A stretch of DNA of 9,979 nt from Candidatus Dadabacteria bacterium (GCA_030632765.1 DAOVUC010000038.1:1-9979); one strand, 5' to 3'; counted from the stretch's first letter, positions 1 through 6,547 are shown. Program-made: numbers and translations. Notes: generated by a model from the letters alone, not told the origin.

Positions 1-394
1 CGTAACATAGCGCCTCGTCAAAGCGTCTTTGAAGGCCGATTTGGAGAACATTGTCCTCTTTTCCAATTTCTGCTATGAACTCAAAGGACTCGGCGAGGTC
101 GTCCGTCAGCGGCTTCTCCAGATAGACCGGGGTTTGGGCTTTAATGAAGACAAGGGCGTCACGGGCGTGGTCCCGGGTGGGTGAGGCTACGATTGCTGCC
201 TCCATTTCAGGGTGAGCAGACACCATCTGCTCTGGGGTGGAATGAATATCGCATTCGAGTGAAAGCATCTCCATTATTTTCACTGATGCTCCCTCGCGTC
301 TGTCCCCTATACACACTATTTCATGCCCTAAATCCTGTACTATCTTGGCATGAACCCTGCCCGCTCTGCCTGCGCCGTAAACACCGTATTTCAT
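1..394 (-). CDS. Gfo/Idh/MocA family oxidoreductase, inositol 2-dehydrogenase-like (partial, C-terminus beyond the left edge)
   Basis: Reading leftward from an ATG at 392-394, the frame stays open for 131 codons to the window edge, so only the NAD(P)-binding N-terminal domain is present. The protein opens MKYGVYGAGRAGRVHA, a Rossmann nucleotide-binding turn (G7-A-G9-R-A-G12) followed by the Val-His-Ala common in inositol dehydrogenases. EKPL at residues 93-96 is the family's conserved Glu-Lys-Pro, whose Lys takes part in catalysis. QIGLQRRFDEAL near residues 118-129 matches the 'GF-RRFD' segment of IolG-like enzymes. Members oxidise or reduce sugars and cyclitols in the cytoplasm; the substrate here cannot be read from this fragment. 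No strong Shine-Dalgarno precedes the ATG. The gene is divergent from the secreted-protein gene at 511, across a 116-bp gap. Confidence 0.9.
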   Translation of the reverse strand, partial: MKYGVYGAGRAGRVHAKIVQDLGHEIVCIGDRREGASVKIMEMLSLECDIHSTPEQMVSAHPEMEAAIVASPTRDHARDALVFIKAQTPVYLEKPLTDDLAESFEFIAEIGKEDNVLQIGLQRRFDEALCY

Positions 395-510
395 AAAAAT
401 CTAAATTACTATAAATGTGCTCCAATGTCCATCGATTAAGTTTGTTTAATGCACAACAAAATATATGTTAGATTGTTCTGTACGTTGTATAACTCATCAG
501 GAGGGAAGTC
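395..510. promoter_or_regulatory. Divergent intergenic region between the oxidoreductase and the secreted-protein gene
   Basis: This AT-rich 116-bp gap must hold the promoters of two genes that point away from each other. On the plus strand TATAAC at 488-493 resembles a -10 box, but it has no convincing -35 and would start transcription inside the ribosome binding site. A weaker pair, TTGTTT (442-447) and TATGTT (464-469) with a 16-bp gap, is also possible. I cannot decide between them by eye. Confidence 0.3.
499..505 (+). promoter_or_regulatory. Ribosome binding site of the 511-1005 gene
   Basis: AGGAGGG is a near-perfect Shine-Dalgarno 5 bases before the ATG at 511. It fixes that start and suggests efficient translation of the exported protein. 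Confidence 0.85.
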
Positions 511-1005
511 ATGAAGAAATTATTAGCAGTAGTAATGTTGCTCGCTCTATCATTTTCATTTTTTGGGAATTCTATAGCACAGGAGGGGAGTACAAGTGCT
601 AAAACTGAAGCTGCCAAACCCAATTATCTATTTGTAATAAACTTTGATAACGGTACATATGCTGATGGGAAATTGACACTTAACGGGAACGGTCAAAGTA
701 ATGTGATCTATTTCTCAGATAAGCCTCAGGTTGAGTCGGGTCATATGGGTATAAAAAAATTCGTATCCATATGGGGAGCAGGCGAGCAGAATTTTAACTC
801 CATCCCTCCAAATTCGACATTGTCGATAATCAAAGACGAAGTGGAAAATAACAGTGTCTTTATTCTCTCAAATCCCGAAGTAAAGGGCACTGCTATAATG
901 TTTGATGCGGAGCTGGTTAAGGGAAAGCCAGCTACCAACTTCAAAGCAGGCGGCCTATTCTTAGATACAAAGGTTCAAAACAATAGCAGTTCCGGCTCAG
1001 AGTAG
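511..1005 (+). CDS. Exported protein of a conserved hypothetical family (YFSD.P...GH type)
   Basis: The 164-aa product starts with a clear Sec signal peptide: MKK, a hydrophobic core, and a likely signal peptidase I site after SIA (residue 23, before QEG). The mature part carries the pattern I recall from a widespread family of bacterial hypothetical proteins that read roughly 'YLFV...F.DG.L.L......YFSDRP....GH....F...W..G...F...PPNA.LS......V.L..P...G......V..G..P..GG..LFID'. Here the matches are NYLFVINF (38-45), DGKLTL (52-57), YFSDKP (67-72), GH (77-78), FNSIPPN (95-101), LSNP (119-122) and GGLFLD (147-152). The function of the family is unknown to me. Location is periplasmic by inference. 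A low-complexity Ser/Asn tail (NNSSSGSE) ends the protein. It starts with a strong ribosome binding site and is followed by another small exported protein on the same strand. Confidence 0.87.
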   Translation: MKKLLAVVMLLALSFSFFGNSIAQEGSTSAKTEAAKPNYLFVINFDNGTYADGKLTLNGNGQSNVIYFSDKPQVESGHMGIKKFVSIWGAGEQNFNSIPPNSTLSIIKDEVENNSVFILSNPEVKGTAIMFDAELVKGKPATNFKAGGLFLDTKVQNNSSSGSE

Positions 1006-1082
1006 GCATAAGATTTGATAAAGTTTTAATAAGCCAAAAACCTCAATGGCGTTGTTTAAGAGTATAAGTTATAAAATAGATT

Positions 1083-1112
1083 TTGATTTTTACTTTATTT
1101 CGATTGTATACT
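1083..1112 (+). promoter_or_regulatory. Predicted sigma70-type promoter of the 65-aa exported protein gene
   Basis: TTGATT (1083-1088) and TATACT (1107-1112) are separated by 18 bp, with TG directly before the -10 box. Transcription would start near 1119, about 20 bases before the ATG at 1139, leaving room for the GGAGGG ribosome binding site. The placement argues against translation from the farther in-frame ATG at 1046, which lies upstream of this promoter. Confidence 0.5.
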
Positions 1113-1128
1113 TAATATATGATGGCAT

Positions 1129-1134
1129 GGAGGG
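1129..1134 (+). promoter_or_regulatory. Ribosome binding site that sets the start of the 1139 gene
   Basis: GGAGGG lies 4 bases before the ATG at 1139. It overlaps the in-frame ATG at 1127 and is far from the one at 1046, so 1139 is the best start. Confidence 0.65.
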
Positions 1135-1138
1135 TATT

Positions 1139-1336
1139 ATGAGGCAAGTTAAACTTTTATTAATTCCTTTCTTTATAACACTGATAGTTGTATCAGGCAG
1201 TAACAATGTTTCTTCAAACGATTCTATAACGACATCGCGAGAAGAGTGCGACGGTGTTCCGGATTGCACCTCGATTGAGGTAAGCGAGCTCACCAGTATT
1301 GAGGAAGACGCGAGACTTGTATGTGATATGGCGTAA
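1139..1336 (+). CDS. Small exported Cys-containing protein, 65 aa, no recognised family
   Basis: From the ATG at 1139 the product is 65 residues: MRQVK, then a hydrophobic stretch (about residues 6-19) that looks like a signal peptide or a single membrane anchor, then a short acidic Ser/Thr-rich tail with three cysteines (C37, C43, C62). The first two sit in ECDGVPDC. An odd number of cysteines allows at most one internal disulfide plus a free thiol, or an intermolecular bond. The frame is open farther upstream to an ATG at 1046, but the ribosome binding site and predicted promoter support 1139. I do not recognise it and assign no function. It follows the 164-aa exported protein after 133 bp and ends 5 bp before the convergent methyltransferase gene. 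Confidence 0.6.
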   Translation: MRQVKLLLIPFFITLIVVSGSNNVSSNDSITTSREECDGVPDCTSIEVSELTSIEEDARLVCDMA

Positions 1337-1352
1337 AAACGCTATATTTTTT
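1329..1352 (+). terminator. Possible compact intrinsic terminator overlapping the stop codon of the 65-aa gene
   Basis: TGGCGT (1329-1334) pairs with ACGCTA (1339-1344) around an AAAA loop, with one G-T pair. TAT and then T at 1347-1352 follow. The hairpin contains the TAA stop (1334-1336) and runs into the 3' end of the convergent methyltransferase gene. The stem is short, so this is only plausible. Confidence 0.4.
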
Positions 1353-2139
1353 CCGCTCTTGTAACAAAAGTAGTGGGTGAGAACTTGTTAAGCAGAGTTT
1401 CATCGTCCGACCACCAGTCTTCATATAGATCGATGATCACAAAACCTGCGGCTGTCTGACCGCCAATTAAGGTCTCCAGACTATGCCCGAACACCAGAGG
1501 TACTCCGACGTCTATCATCTTCTTTCTTTTCTTCTCGCTGATAGAGCTGAAGTCCGAATAGGGGAGTCTATATTTTGCTGTAAGCGTCCCTGAAGCCGCC
1601 CCCACTGCATGATCGAAAAGAAAAAATGACGGGTTGATGACCCCGGCAAATAACTCACCGCCGGGCTTTAGTACTCTATAGAATTCGCGCCAGACTTTCT
1701 TTATATCACGCACGAATATGTCGGAAACGGCGTTTACTATAAGATCACAACTCTCATCTTCAAACGCAGATAAATCTGACATATCTCCCCTAATTGTCTG
1801 AAGTTTGAGCTTGTCCCGGTTTGCGACAAAAAGGTCTTTGTTTAACTGCTCCTGTGATATGTCGTAGCTTATGACGTTAGCCCCGGCTGCTGCCAGGATT
1901 GGGGCCTGCTGTCCGCCTGCCGAGCCCACGCAGAGCACGTCCTTCCCCTTGATATCTTCAACCCATGAAGATGGAACGAATTTATTGGGAGTAAGCTTAA
2001 GCTCTATTTCTCCATTTCGAGCTTTTTCAACAACCTCGCTCGGAACGGGCGTACACCACCGGCTTTCTTCAATGGATTCCTCGTCCCACGCCCTGGCGTT
2101 GTGTTCTGTTAAATTAAATTTTGTCATATTTGAACTCAC
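1342..2139 (-). CDS. Class I SAM-dependent methyltransferase
   Basis: The 265-aa cytoplasmic product has the Rossmann-type methyltransferase fold. Motif I is VLCVGSAGGQQ (residues 68-78), the glycine-rich SAM loop. SYDIS with D93 is the acidic residue at the end of strand 2 that binds the ribose hydroxyls. GDM (118-120) corresponds to the adenine-binding region, and RVLKPGGEL (155-163) is the usual post-motif. The N-terminal AWD...RW..PV and LTP...VP.SW segments and GGQQAPILAAAGA match a common uncharacterised methyltransferase group whose substrate is unknown to me. The longest frame begins with GTG at 2137-2139. The ATG at 2125-2127 (MTKFNL) is equally likely or better: GTGAG lies 7 bases before it, and a -10-like TATAAT at 2158-2153 would start transcription near 2146. 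The gene stands alone on the minus strand, divergent from alr. Confidence 0.9.
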   Translation of the reverse strand: MSSNMTKFNLTEHNARAWDEESIEESRWCTPVPSEVVEKARNGEIELKLTPNKFVPSSWVEDIKGKDVLCVGSAGGQQAPILAAAGANVISYDISQEQLNKDLFVANRDKLKLQTIRGDMSDLSAFEDESCDLIVNAVSDIFVRDIKKVWREFYRVLKPGGELFAGVINPSFFLFDHAVGAASGTLTAKYRLPYSDFSSISEKKRKKMIDVGVPLVFGHSLETLIGGQTAAGFVIIDLYEDWWSDDETLLNKFSPTTFVTRAEKI

Positions 2140-2157
2140 AAGTTAAGCAATTATTAT
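2130..2157 (+). promoter_or_regulatory. Possible distal plus-strand promoter upstream of the leader ORF and alr
   Basis: TTGAAC (2130-2135) and TATTAT (2152-2157) are 16 bp apart. Transcription would begin near 2164 and include the AAGGAG at 2175-2180 and the short ORF at 2192. The -10 overlaps the complementary TATAAT used in the opposite direction. Confidence 0.35.
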
Positions 2158-2158
2158 A
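2153..2158 (-). promoter_or_regulatory. Perfect TATAAT -10 box for the methyltransferase gene
   Basis: On the minus strand the hexamer is TATAAT, with a start point expected near 2146. The -35 position (about 2176-2181 read in reverse) matches consensus poorly, so the promoter may need an activator or depend on AT-rich upstream DNA. Confidence 0.4.
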
Positions 2159-2191
2159 CAGAATATATCAAGATAAGGAGATTTAGCTTTT

Positions 2192-2248
2192 ATGTCTAGT
2201 ATTTTTATTTTAGGTGTTATATCTTACAATGAAGATCAAATGGATTGA
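2192..2248 (+). CDS. Possible 18-residue leader peptide ORF upstream of alr
   Basis: ATG at 2192 opens a frame of 18 codons (MSSIFILGVISYNEDQMD) ended by TGA at 2246-2248. An AAGGAG Shine-Dalgarno lies at 2175-2180, 11 bases upstream. The alr gene itself has no such site, so this is the best ribosome binding site in the whole gap. The ORF is in the same frame as alr but is separated from it by three stops. Its TGA lies inside the -35 box of the proximal alr promoter. It could be a translated leader, a remnant, or chance in AT-rich DNA; no repeated-codon attenuator pattern is visible. Confidence 0.25.
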   Translation: MSSIFILGVISYNEDQMD

Positions 2249-2276
2249 CCCTAACTCTATTATAAGGTTATATAAA
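2245..2276 (+). promoter_or_regulatory. Predicted proximal alr promoter giving a nearly leaderless transcript
   Basis: TTGACC (2245-2250, 5 of 6 consensus positions) is followed after 18 bp by TATATA (2269-2274) and after 20 bp by TATAAA (2271-2276). Either -10 would put transcription start at about 2281-2284, only a few bases before the ATG at 2285. This fits the absence of a Shine-Dalgarno ahead of alr. Confidence 0.45.
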
Positions 2277-2284
2277 TATTCCTG

Positions 2285-3373
2285 ATGAGACCAACCTGGG
2301 CAGAGATAGACTTAGATGCTGTAAAACATAATTTTATGCTTACAAAAGAGCTTGTAGGCCCGGATGTCTCTGTCCTTTCAGTAGTTAAAGCGGACGCGTA
2401 CGGCCACGGCGCCGTCGAGGTGAGCCGGGCGCTCGTTGAGGCCGGCACGGACATGCTAGGGGTAGCTATCGTTGAAGAAGCAATGGAGCTTAGGGATTAT
2501 GGCATTGAGGTCCCGATTCTTCTTCTTGGAGGCATAAGACCTGAAGAATCTCCTATGGTCGTTGAATATGATCTCACACCTTTTCTGTTTTCAATTGATG
2601 TTGCCCACTCGCTGGAATCCGAGTCCGCAAAAGCTCAGAAGAAGACCTCGTATCACTTAAAATTCGACACGGGAATGACAAGGCTCGGAGTGAGGCCTGA
2701 AGATAGCGCGCGGTTCATCGATGAACTCTCCGGATTTGAAAATATTGTGATGGAGGGTGTGGTTACACATCTGGCAACAGCCTTTACGGACTCAGACGAA
2801 AATACCTATAATCAAATCAATGCCTTGAACGATCTTGTCGAGCTCATAAAGAGTAAAGGATTTAATCCGTCATACATACATGCCGCAAACTCTGCCGCGA
2901 TCCAAAAATATCCACAAAGCCACTATAACTTGGTCAGACCGGGAATCGTGCTCTATGGGTCCGGCAATTACTTAGGCCTTGATCTCAAGCCTGTAATGAA
3001 ATTCAAGTCACGCATAATACAGTTAAGCCAGGTACCCATGGGAACACCTGTCAGTTACGGTGGCAAATTCGTGACCAAACAACCCTCGATTATCGCCACT
3101 ATACCTGTAGGTTACGCCGACGGTTATACCCGCATGTTGTCTAGTAAGGGTTTTGTGTCTATAAAAGGAGCGCTCGCGCCTGTAGTAGGAGACGTGTGTA
3201 TGGATTTTATTATGGCCGACGTCTCAAACATACAGAATATCAATGTTGGTGATGAGGTCGTTCTTTTCGGAGATGACCTTATATCTGTAATTGACCTTGC
3301 TCAAATCGCTGGCACCATATCTTATGAGCTGCTCTCCAATATTGGAAAACGCGTTCCCCGTATGTATGTCTAG
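2285..3373 (+). CDS. alr: Alanine racemase (EC 5.1.1.1)
   Basis: The 362-aa enzyme interconverts L- and D-alanine with pyridoxal phosphate in the cytoplasm and supplies D-Ala for peptidoglycan. The PLP lysine is K35 in VVKADAYGHG, with Y39 on the same loop. HLKFDTGMTRLG (124-135) holds K126 (the position often carbamylated) and R133. R219 in LVRPG contacts the cofactor pyridine nitrogen in homologues. Y258 in VSYGG is the second catalytic base. GYADGY (276-281) and GDVCMD (302-307) are family signatures, and the protein ends with the usual RVPR segment. Length is typical and complete. The ATG at 2285 begins MRPTWAEIDLDAV, the normal Alr opening, so the start is safe despite the missing ribosome binding site. 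It is the first gene of the cluster running through the Mla transporter. Confidence 0.97.
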   Translation: MRPTWAEIDLDAVKHNFMLTKELVGPDVSVLSVVKADAYGHGAVEVSRALVEAGTDMLGVAIVEEAMELRDYGIEVPILLLGGIRPEESPMVVEYDLTPFLFSIDVAHSLESESAKAQKKTSYHLKFDTGMTRLGVRPEDSARFIDELSGFENIVMEGVVTHLATAFTDSDENTYNQINALNDLVELIKSKGFNPSYIHAANSAAIQKYPQSHYNLVRPGIVLYGSGNYLGLDLKPVMKFKSRIIQLSQVPMGTPVSYGGKFVTKQPSIIATIPVGYADGYTRMLSSKGFVSIKGALAPVVGDVCMDFIMADVSNIQNINVGDEVVLFGDDLISVIDLAQIAGTISYELLSNIGKRVPRMYV

Positions 3374-3437
3374 ACTTTATTTCCTAAAATTAAAATTTTT
3401 CATAGATATTACAACTATTTAAGTTAAATTTAATGAA

Positions 3438-4892
3438 ATGAAGTTTCCCAAAGCACTCATTTCAGCTCCGTTCTTACTATTGTTGATATTCTCCCCCTTA
3501 TTTAGCGCTTCGGGAATAGAAACAATCAATCTTGGACCGCTATTTTATATGGAAAAAGATGAGGAGACCGGCGAGAAAAAAATAGACGCGCTCGGACCGT
3601 TTGTATCCTATAAAAAAGAAGCGCATGAAACTGAGTATGGATTGCGGCCGATTTTCTATAATTACAAAAATGAGGATAAAGATAGAACGTCTTTTGATTT
3701 CCTGTATCCGTTATCGACCTACCGAACGTTTGAGGGAGATACCAAATTTCAGGCCTTGATGTATATACTCTATTATAAGTCAGATCTCAGAGAAAGCGGT
3801 TTTAGAGAACGCGAGTATACGCTATTCCCTTTTATCTTTGCCAGACATGCCGAAGATCCGGACAGAAGCTTTTTTGCTGTATTCCCAATATACGGAAACA
3901 TGAAAAGCAAATACGGAAAAGATAATATCAAATTTTTCCTGTTTCCATTATTTCTGCAAACAAAAAACTACGGAGTTACCAATACAAATTTGCTCTGGCC
4001 GTTTATAGGGCATTATTCCGGAAACGGTGTTTCAGGGGGCAGACTTTGGCCGATTTATGGACAAAAAACAGCGGGTGACGCGCTTAATGACAGGTTTGCC
4101 TTATGGCCTTTGTATATGAAAAGGGAGAAAGAGTTTTACGGCGCAAAAATTAGCTCGCTCGCAATACTGCCCTTTTATTACGGTATGGATATGCCGGGCA
4201 GAAAACAAAGGACTTATGCATGGCCTTTCTTTACTTATATTGAAAATACAAACAGGAATTTTAAGAGATGGGATACGCCCTGGCCCTTTGTCACCTTCTC
4301 GAGAGGGGATGTGACTACTAATAGAATTTTTCCACTATTCTCAGTTAAAAGAGAAGAAGATTTTGAATCAGGTTATGTGCTTTGGCCGCTTTACAGTTGG
4401 AGGAGCCATACGCTAGATGATTATGAAATTAAAAGGAGAGCAATTGTTTTCTTCTTATATAAAGATGTCCAAAATATACCCAGGGTTGAGGGGGGCAGAG
4501 ACTCGAGAGCCATTAACCTCTGGCCATTCTTTACTTACAGAAGAACACCAGATGGTAAAGCCTATTTTCATTTTATATCACCGCTTGAAACATTCCTGCA
4601 AGACAACGCTCCGAGGGAGAGAAACTGGGCGCCGCTCTGGACTATATTTAGATGGAACAGGGATGAGGAAGGAAATCATACGTCCTCTTTTCTCTGGAAT
4701 ACGTTTAGGACCGAGAGTACTAAAAAGGGTGTGAAGGTAGAACTAAGGCCTATTATTCCAGTGCTCTCTTATGAGAATACTGACAAGCGTGACAAGTTTT
4801 ATATACTGGGTGGATTATTCGGCTATAGTAAAGATAAAGAAAATAATAAAAAAACACTAAAATTTCTTTTTATTCCTGTTAATATTTCGTGA
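3438..4892 (+). CDS. Exported repeat protein with about 24 Leu-Trp-Pro-Phe-type repeats, unknown function
   Basis: The 484-aa product begins with a signal peptide (MKFPK, hydrophobic 9-22, likely cleavage near FSA at 24). Almost everything after it is a degenerate repeat of about 19 residues. Each unit has a core such as LGPLF (32), LGPFV (52), LFPFI (129), LWPFI (186), LWPIY (203), LWPLY (222, 315), AWPFF (261), PWPFV (281) or LWPFF (361), followed by a charged turn-like stretch and often an aromatic strand. Alternating aromatic and polar residues suggest beta hairpins, so an outer-membrane barrel or a periplasmic beta-rich scaffold is conceivable. The C-terminus (PVNIS) lacks the final Phe/Trp of classical barrels. 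I do not recognise a named family. There is no Shine-Dalgarno before the ATG. Its place between alr and mlaE suggests a link to envelope lipid transport, which is inference. Confidence 0.85.
   Translation: MKFPKALISAPFLLLLIFSPLFSASGIETINLGPLFYMEKDEETGEKKIDALGPFVSYKKEAHETEYGLRPIFYNYKNEDKDRTSFDFLYPLSTYRTFEGDTKFQALMYILYYKSDLRESGFREREYTLFPFIFARHAEDPDRSFFAVFPIYGNMKSKYGKDNIKFFLFPLFLQTKNYGVTNTNLLWPFIGHYSGNGVSGGRLWPIYGQKTAGDALNDRFALWPLYMKREKEFYGAKISSLAILPFYYGMDMPGRKQRTYAWPFFTYIENTNRNFKRWDTPWPFVTFSRGDVTTNRIFPLFSVKREEDFESGYVLWPLYSWRSHTLDDYEIKRRAIVFFLYKDVQNIPRVEGGRDSRAINLWPFFTYRRTPDGKAYFHFISPLETFLQDNAPRERNWAPLWTIFRWNRDEEGNHTSSFLWNTFRTESTKKGVKVELRPIIPVLSYENTDKRDKFYILGGLFGYSKDKENNKKTLKFLFIPVNIS
3531..4880 (+). 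repeat. Protein-level tandem repeat, about 24 units of roughly 19 residues
   Basis: Core motifs begin at residues 32, 52, 69, 89, 108, 129, 148, 168, 186, 203, 222, 243, 261, 281, 297, 315, 336, 361, 379, 398, 419, 436, 457 and 477. Steps are mostly 16-21, with one of 25. The central proline is kept in most units, and the residue before it is most often Trp, Phe or Gly. The repeat is visible in protein but not as a conserved DNA repeat, so the duplications look old. Confidence 0.8.
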
Positions 4893-4914
4893 TGGGTCTA
4901 ATCTCTTACTTAAT

Positions 4915-4920
4915 GGGGAG
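4915..4920 (+). promoter_or_regulatory. Ribosome binding site that selects a TTG start for mlaE
   Basis: GGGGAG ends 7 bases before TTG at 4928-4930. The alternative GTG (4937) and ATG (4940) in the same frame are 16 and 19 bases away, so TTG is the best-supported start. A TTG start would keep translation modest. Confidence 0.6.
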
Positions 4921-4927
4921 TTAATCT

Positions 4928-5695
4928 TTGAATAGTGTGATGGTTTTTTTTAGAATTACAGGCGGGTTGTTGGGGCTATTAGTGGAGACGCTCTATTGGT
5001 GTAAAGCCTCTTTTAGCAATAGTGAGAAAGTTTTTGCGCAGCTCTATATAATTGGAAACCAGACTCTTCCCGTAGGGGCTCTGATCGCTCTATTCTCAGG
5101 AGGGGTGCTTGCTCTTCAGGCAGGCCCGACCCTGGCACAGTTTGGTCTGGAGGAAAACGTAGGCGGTCTTGTGGGGCTCTCTCTCGTAAAGGAAATAGGC
5201 CCTATTATGGCGTCTATTCTAATTGCCGGAAGAGTGGGGTCGGCTATGACGGCAGAGCTTGCGTCCATGAGTGTGTATGAGGAAATAGACGCTCTTAAGA
5301 CAATGGATATTAATCCGGTCCGCTACCTTGTGATGCCTAGGTTTATCGCCACAGTTATAGCGCTCCCTGTCCTTGTTATATATATGGACGTAATAGGCTG
5401 GTTTGGGGGTGCGGTAGTATCTGTTGTCAATCCTGAGGTGCATCTATCTTTTGATGTTTATTATAGAAATCTCGCCGAGCTAGTGGATTTCACGGCTGTG
5501 ATGAACGGGCTAATTAAAGCAATGTTCTTTGGTGTTATAATCTCTATTGTTTCCTGCTACGTTGGGCTTAAAACAAAGGGCGGCCCGAGGGAGATAGGAA
5601 GCTCGGTTACTAAAGCGGTTGTGATGTCCTTTGTGCTCGTACTGGTGTCGGATTATTATATAACAAGGATTTTGTTATTCCTCAATTTAGATTAA
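4928..5695 (+). CDS. mlaE: MlaE/YrbE-type ABC transporter permease
   Basis: The 255-aa integral inner-membrane protein is the permease of an MCE-type lipid importer/exporter and pairs with the MlaF ATPase and MlaD ring. It has the family's hydrophobic segments (about 44-66, 83-105, 137-168, 196-213 and 228-250). The cytoplasmic coupling region KEIGPIMASILIAGRVGSAM (88-107) continues into TAELASM, E119/E120 and DALKTMDINPVRYLVMPR. The C-terminal GLKTKGGPREIGSSVTKAVV (213-232) is the conserved end signature. Length matches the family. It begins at a TTG with a good ribosome binding site, 35 bp after the repeat protein, and is followed 13 bp later by the ATPase. In Escherichia coli the homologue moves glycerophospholipid between outer and inner membrane; direction here cannot be read from sequence. 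Confidence 0.95.
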   Translation: MNSVMVFFRITGGLLGLLVETLYWCKASFSNSEKVFAQLYIIGNQTLPVGALIALFSGGVLALQAGPTLAQFGLEENVGGLVGLSLVKEIGPIMASILIAGRVGSAMTAELASMSVYEEIDALKTMDINPVRYLVMPRFIATVIALPVLVIYMDVIGWFGGAVVSVVNPEVHLSFDVYYRNLAELVDFTAVMNGLIKAMFFGVIISIVSCYVGLKTKGGPREIGSSVTKAVVMSFVLVLVSDYYITRILLFLNLD

Positions 5696-5708
5696 AATTA
5701 AAGAGAAA

Positions 5709-6545
5709 ATGGAAAGAAAAATTCAAGAGCAACATACTAACAATGATTTACTAGGTACAATATCCTCCGCACAAGAGAACGGTTCCGGAAGAGTCCTGCT
5801 CGACTATTTAAAGTGCGCAGCAGTGGGCGTAAAGATAGATAATATAAAGCGTTCATTTGGTGATAACTATGTCTTAAGGGGAGTCACGCTTGATATAGAG
5901 CCTGGAGAGACGGTTGTTATTCTGGGAAAAAGCGGCTCTGGCAAAAGCGTGCTTTTGCGCCATATTATAGGGCTTGAATGCCCGGACTCAGGCCAGATAT
6001 GTGTAGCTGGTGAGGATATTAACGATCCTGATTTCAAGAAGAACCATGTGCTGGCGATGGTGTTCCAGTCCTCGGCCCTATTTAATTCTCTTACCGTTGC
6101 GGAGAATGTAGCACTTTATCTAAGGGAGCATAAAGTATTTACAGACGAATCCAGGATAAAAGAAATTGTCTCAAGCGCTTTGGACATCGTAGGGCTTCAA
6201 GGTCAAAAAGATGTTATGCCGTCGATGATCTCAGGTGGCATGAAAAGAAGGGTTGCAGCTGCAAGAGCGCTTGTAATGAACCCGGATATAGTGCTATTTG
6301 ATGAACCAACCGCCGGGCTTGATCCCATGATGACAAGAACAATGGGAGATCTTATTTGCGATCTTAAGCATAAGGTTGAGATTACTCAGATAGTTGTGAC
6401 GCACGATATAGACCTTGCGTTTTATGTGGCTGATAGAATCGCGATATTGAGTGAAGGGTGTATTTTAGAAGTAGGTACGCCGCAGCAGATTCGCGGCTCT
6501 ACTAATTCAGCTGTAATGGACTTTATTAAACCTCAGTTCGAATAA
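5709..6545 (+). CDS. mlaF: MlaF-type ABC transporter ATP-binding protein
   Basis: The 278-aa cytoplasmic ATPase drives the MlaE permease. Walker A is GKSGSGKS (73-80), the Q-loop glutamine is Q120 in VFQSSALF, the signature is ISGGM (174-178) followed by KRR as in MlaF proteins, Walker B is IVLFDEP (194-200) with catalytic E199, the D-loop is AGLDP (202-206) and the switch histidine is H232 in VVTHD. All catalytic residues are intact. About 40 residues precede the usual ABC beginning (VKIDNIKRSFGD), a polar Gln/Asn-rich stretch not typical of the family. The ATG at 5709 has only a weak AAGAGA site before it. No later Met before Walker A would keep the first ABC strand, so the extension seems real unless a non-ATG codon is used. 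Confidence 0.93.
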   Translation: MERKIQEQHTNNDLLGTISSAQENGSGRVLLDYLKCAAVGVKIDNIKRSFGDNYVLRGVTLDIEPGETVVILGKSGSGKSVLLRHIIGLECPDSGQICVAGEDINDPDFKKNHVLAMVFQSSALFNSLTVAENVALYLREHKVFTDESRIKEIVSSALDIVGLQGQKDVMPSMISGGMKRRVAAARALVMNPDIVLFDEPTAGLDPMMTRTMGDLICDLKHKVEITQIVVTHDIDLAFYVADRIAILSEGCILEVGTPQQIRGSTNSAVMDFIKPQFE

Positions 6546-6547
6546 TA

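Noticed and set aside
181..396. Plus-strand open frame of 71 codons at the left end
   Set aside because: It lies antisense to the well-supported oxidoreductase reading frame, has no ribosome binding site and no domain-like sequence.
435..450. Small inverted repeat ATTAA-N6-TTAAT upstream of the 164-aa protein gene
   Set aside because: Five AT pairs are expected often by chance in AT-rich intergenic DNA; not enough to call an operator.
4417..4734. Second plus-strand frame of 105 codons within the repeat-protein gene
   Set aside because: The host frame has clear protein repeats through this stretch; the alternative frame has no domain pattern and no start signal of note.
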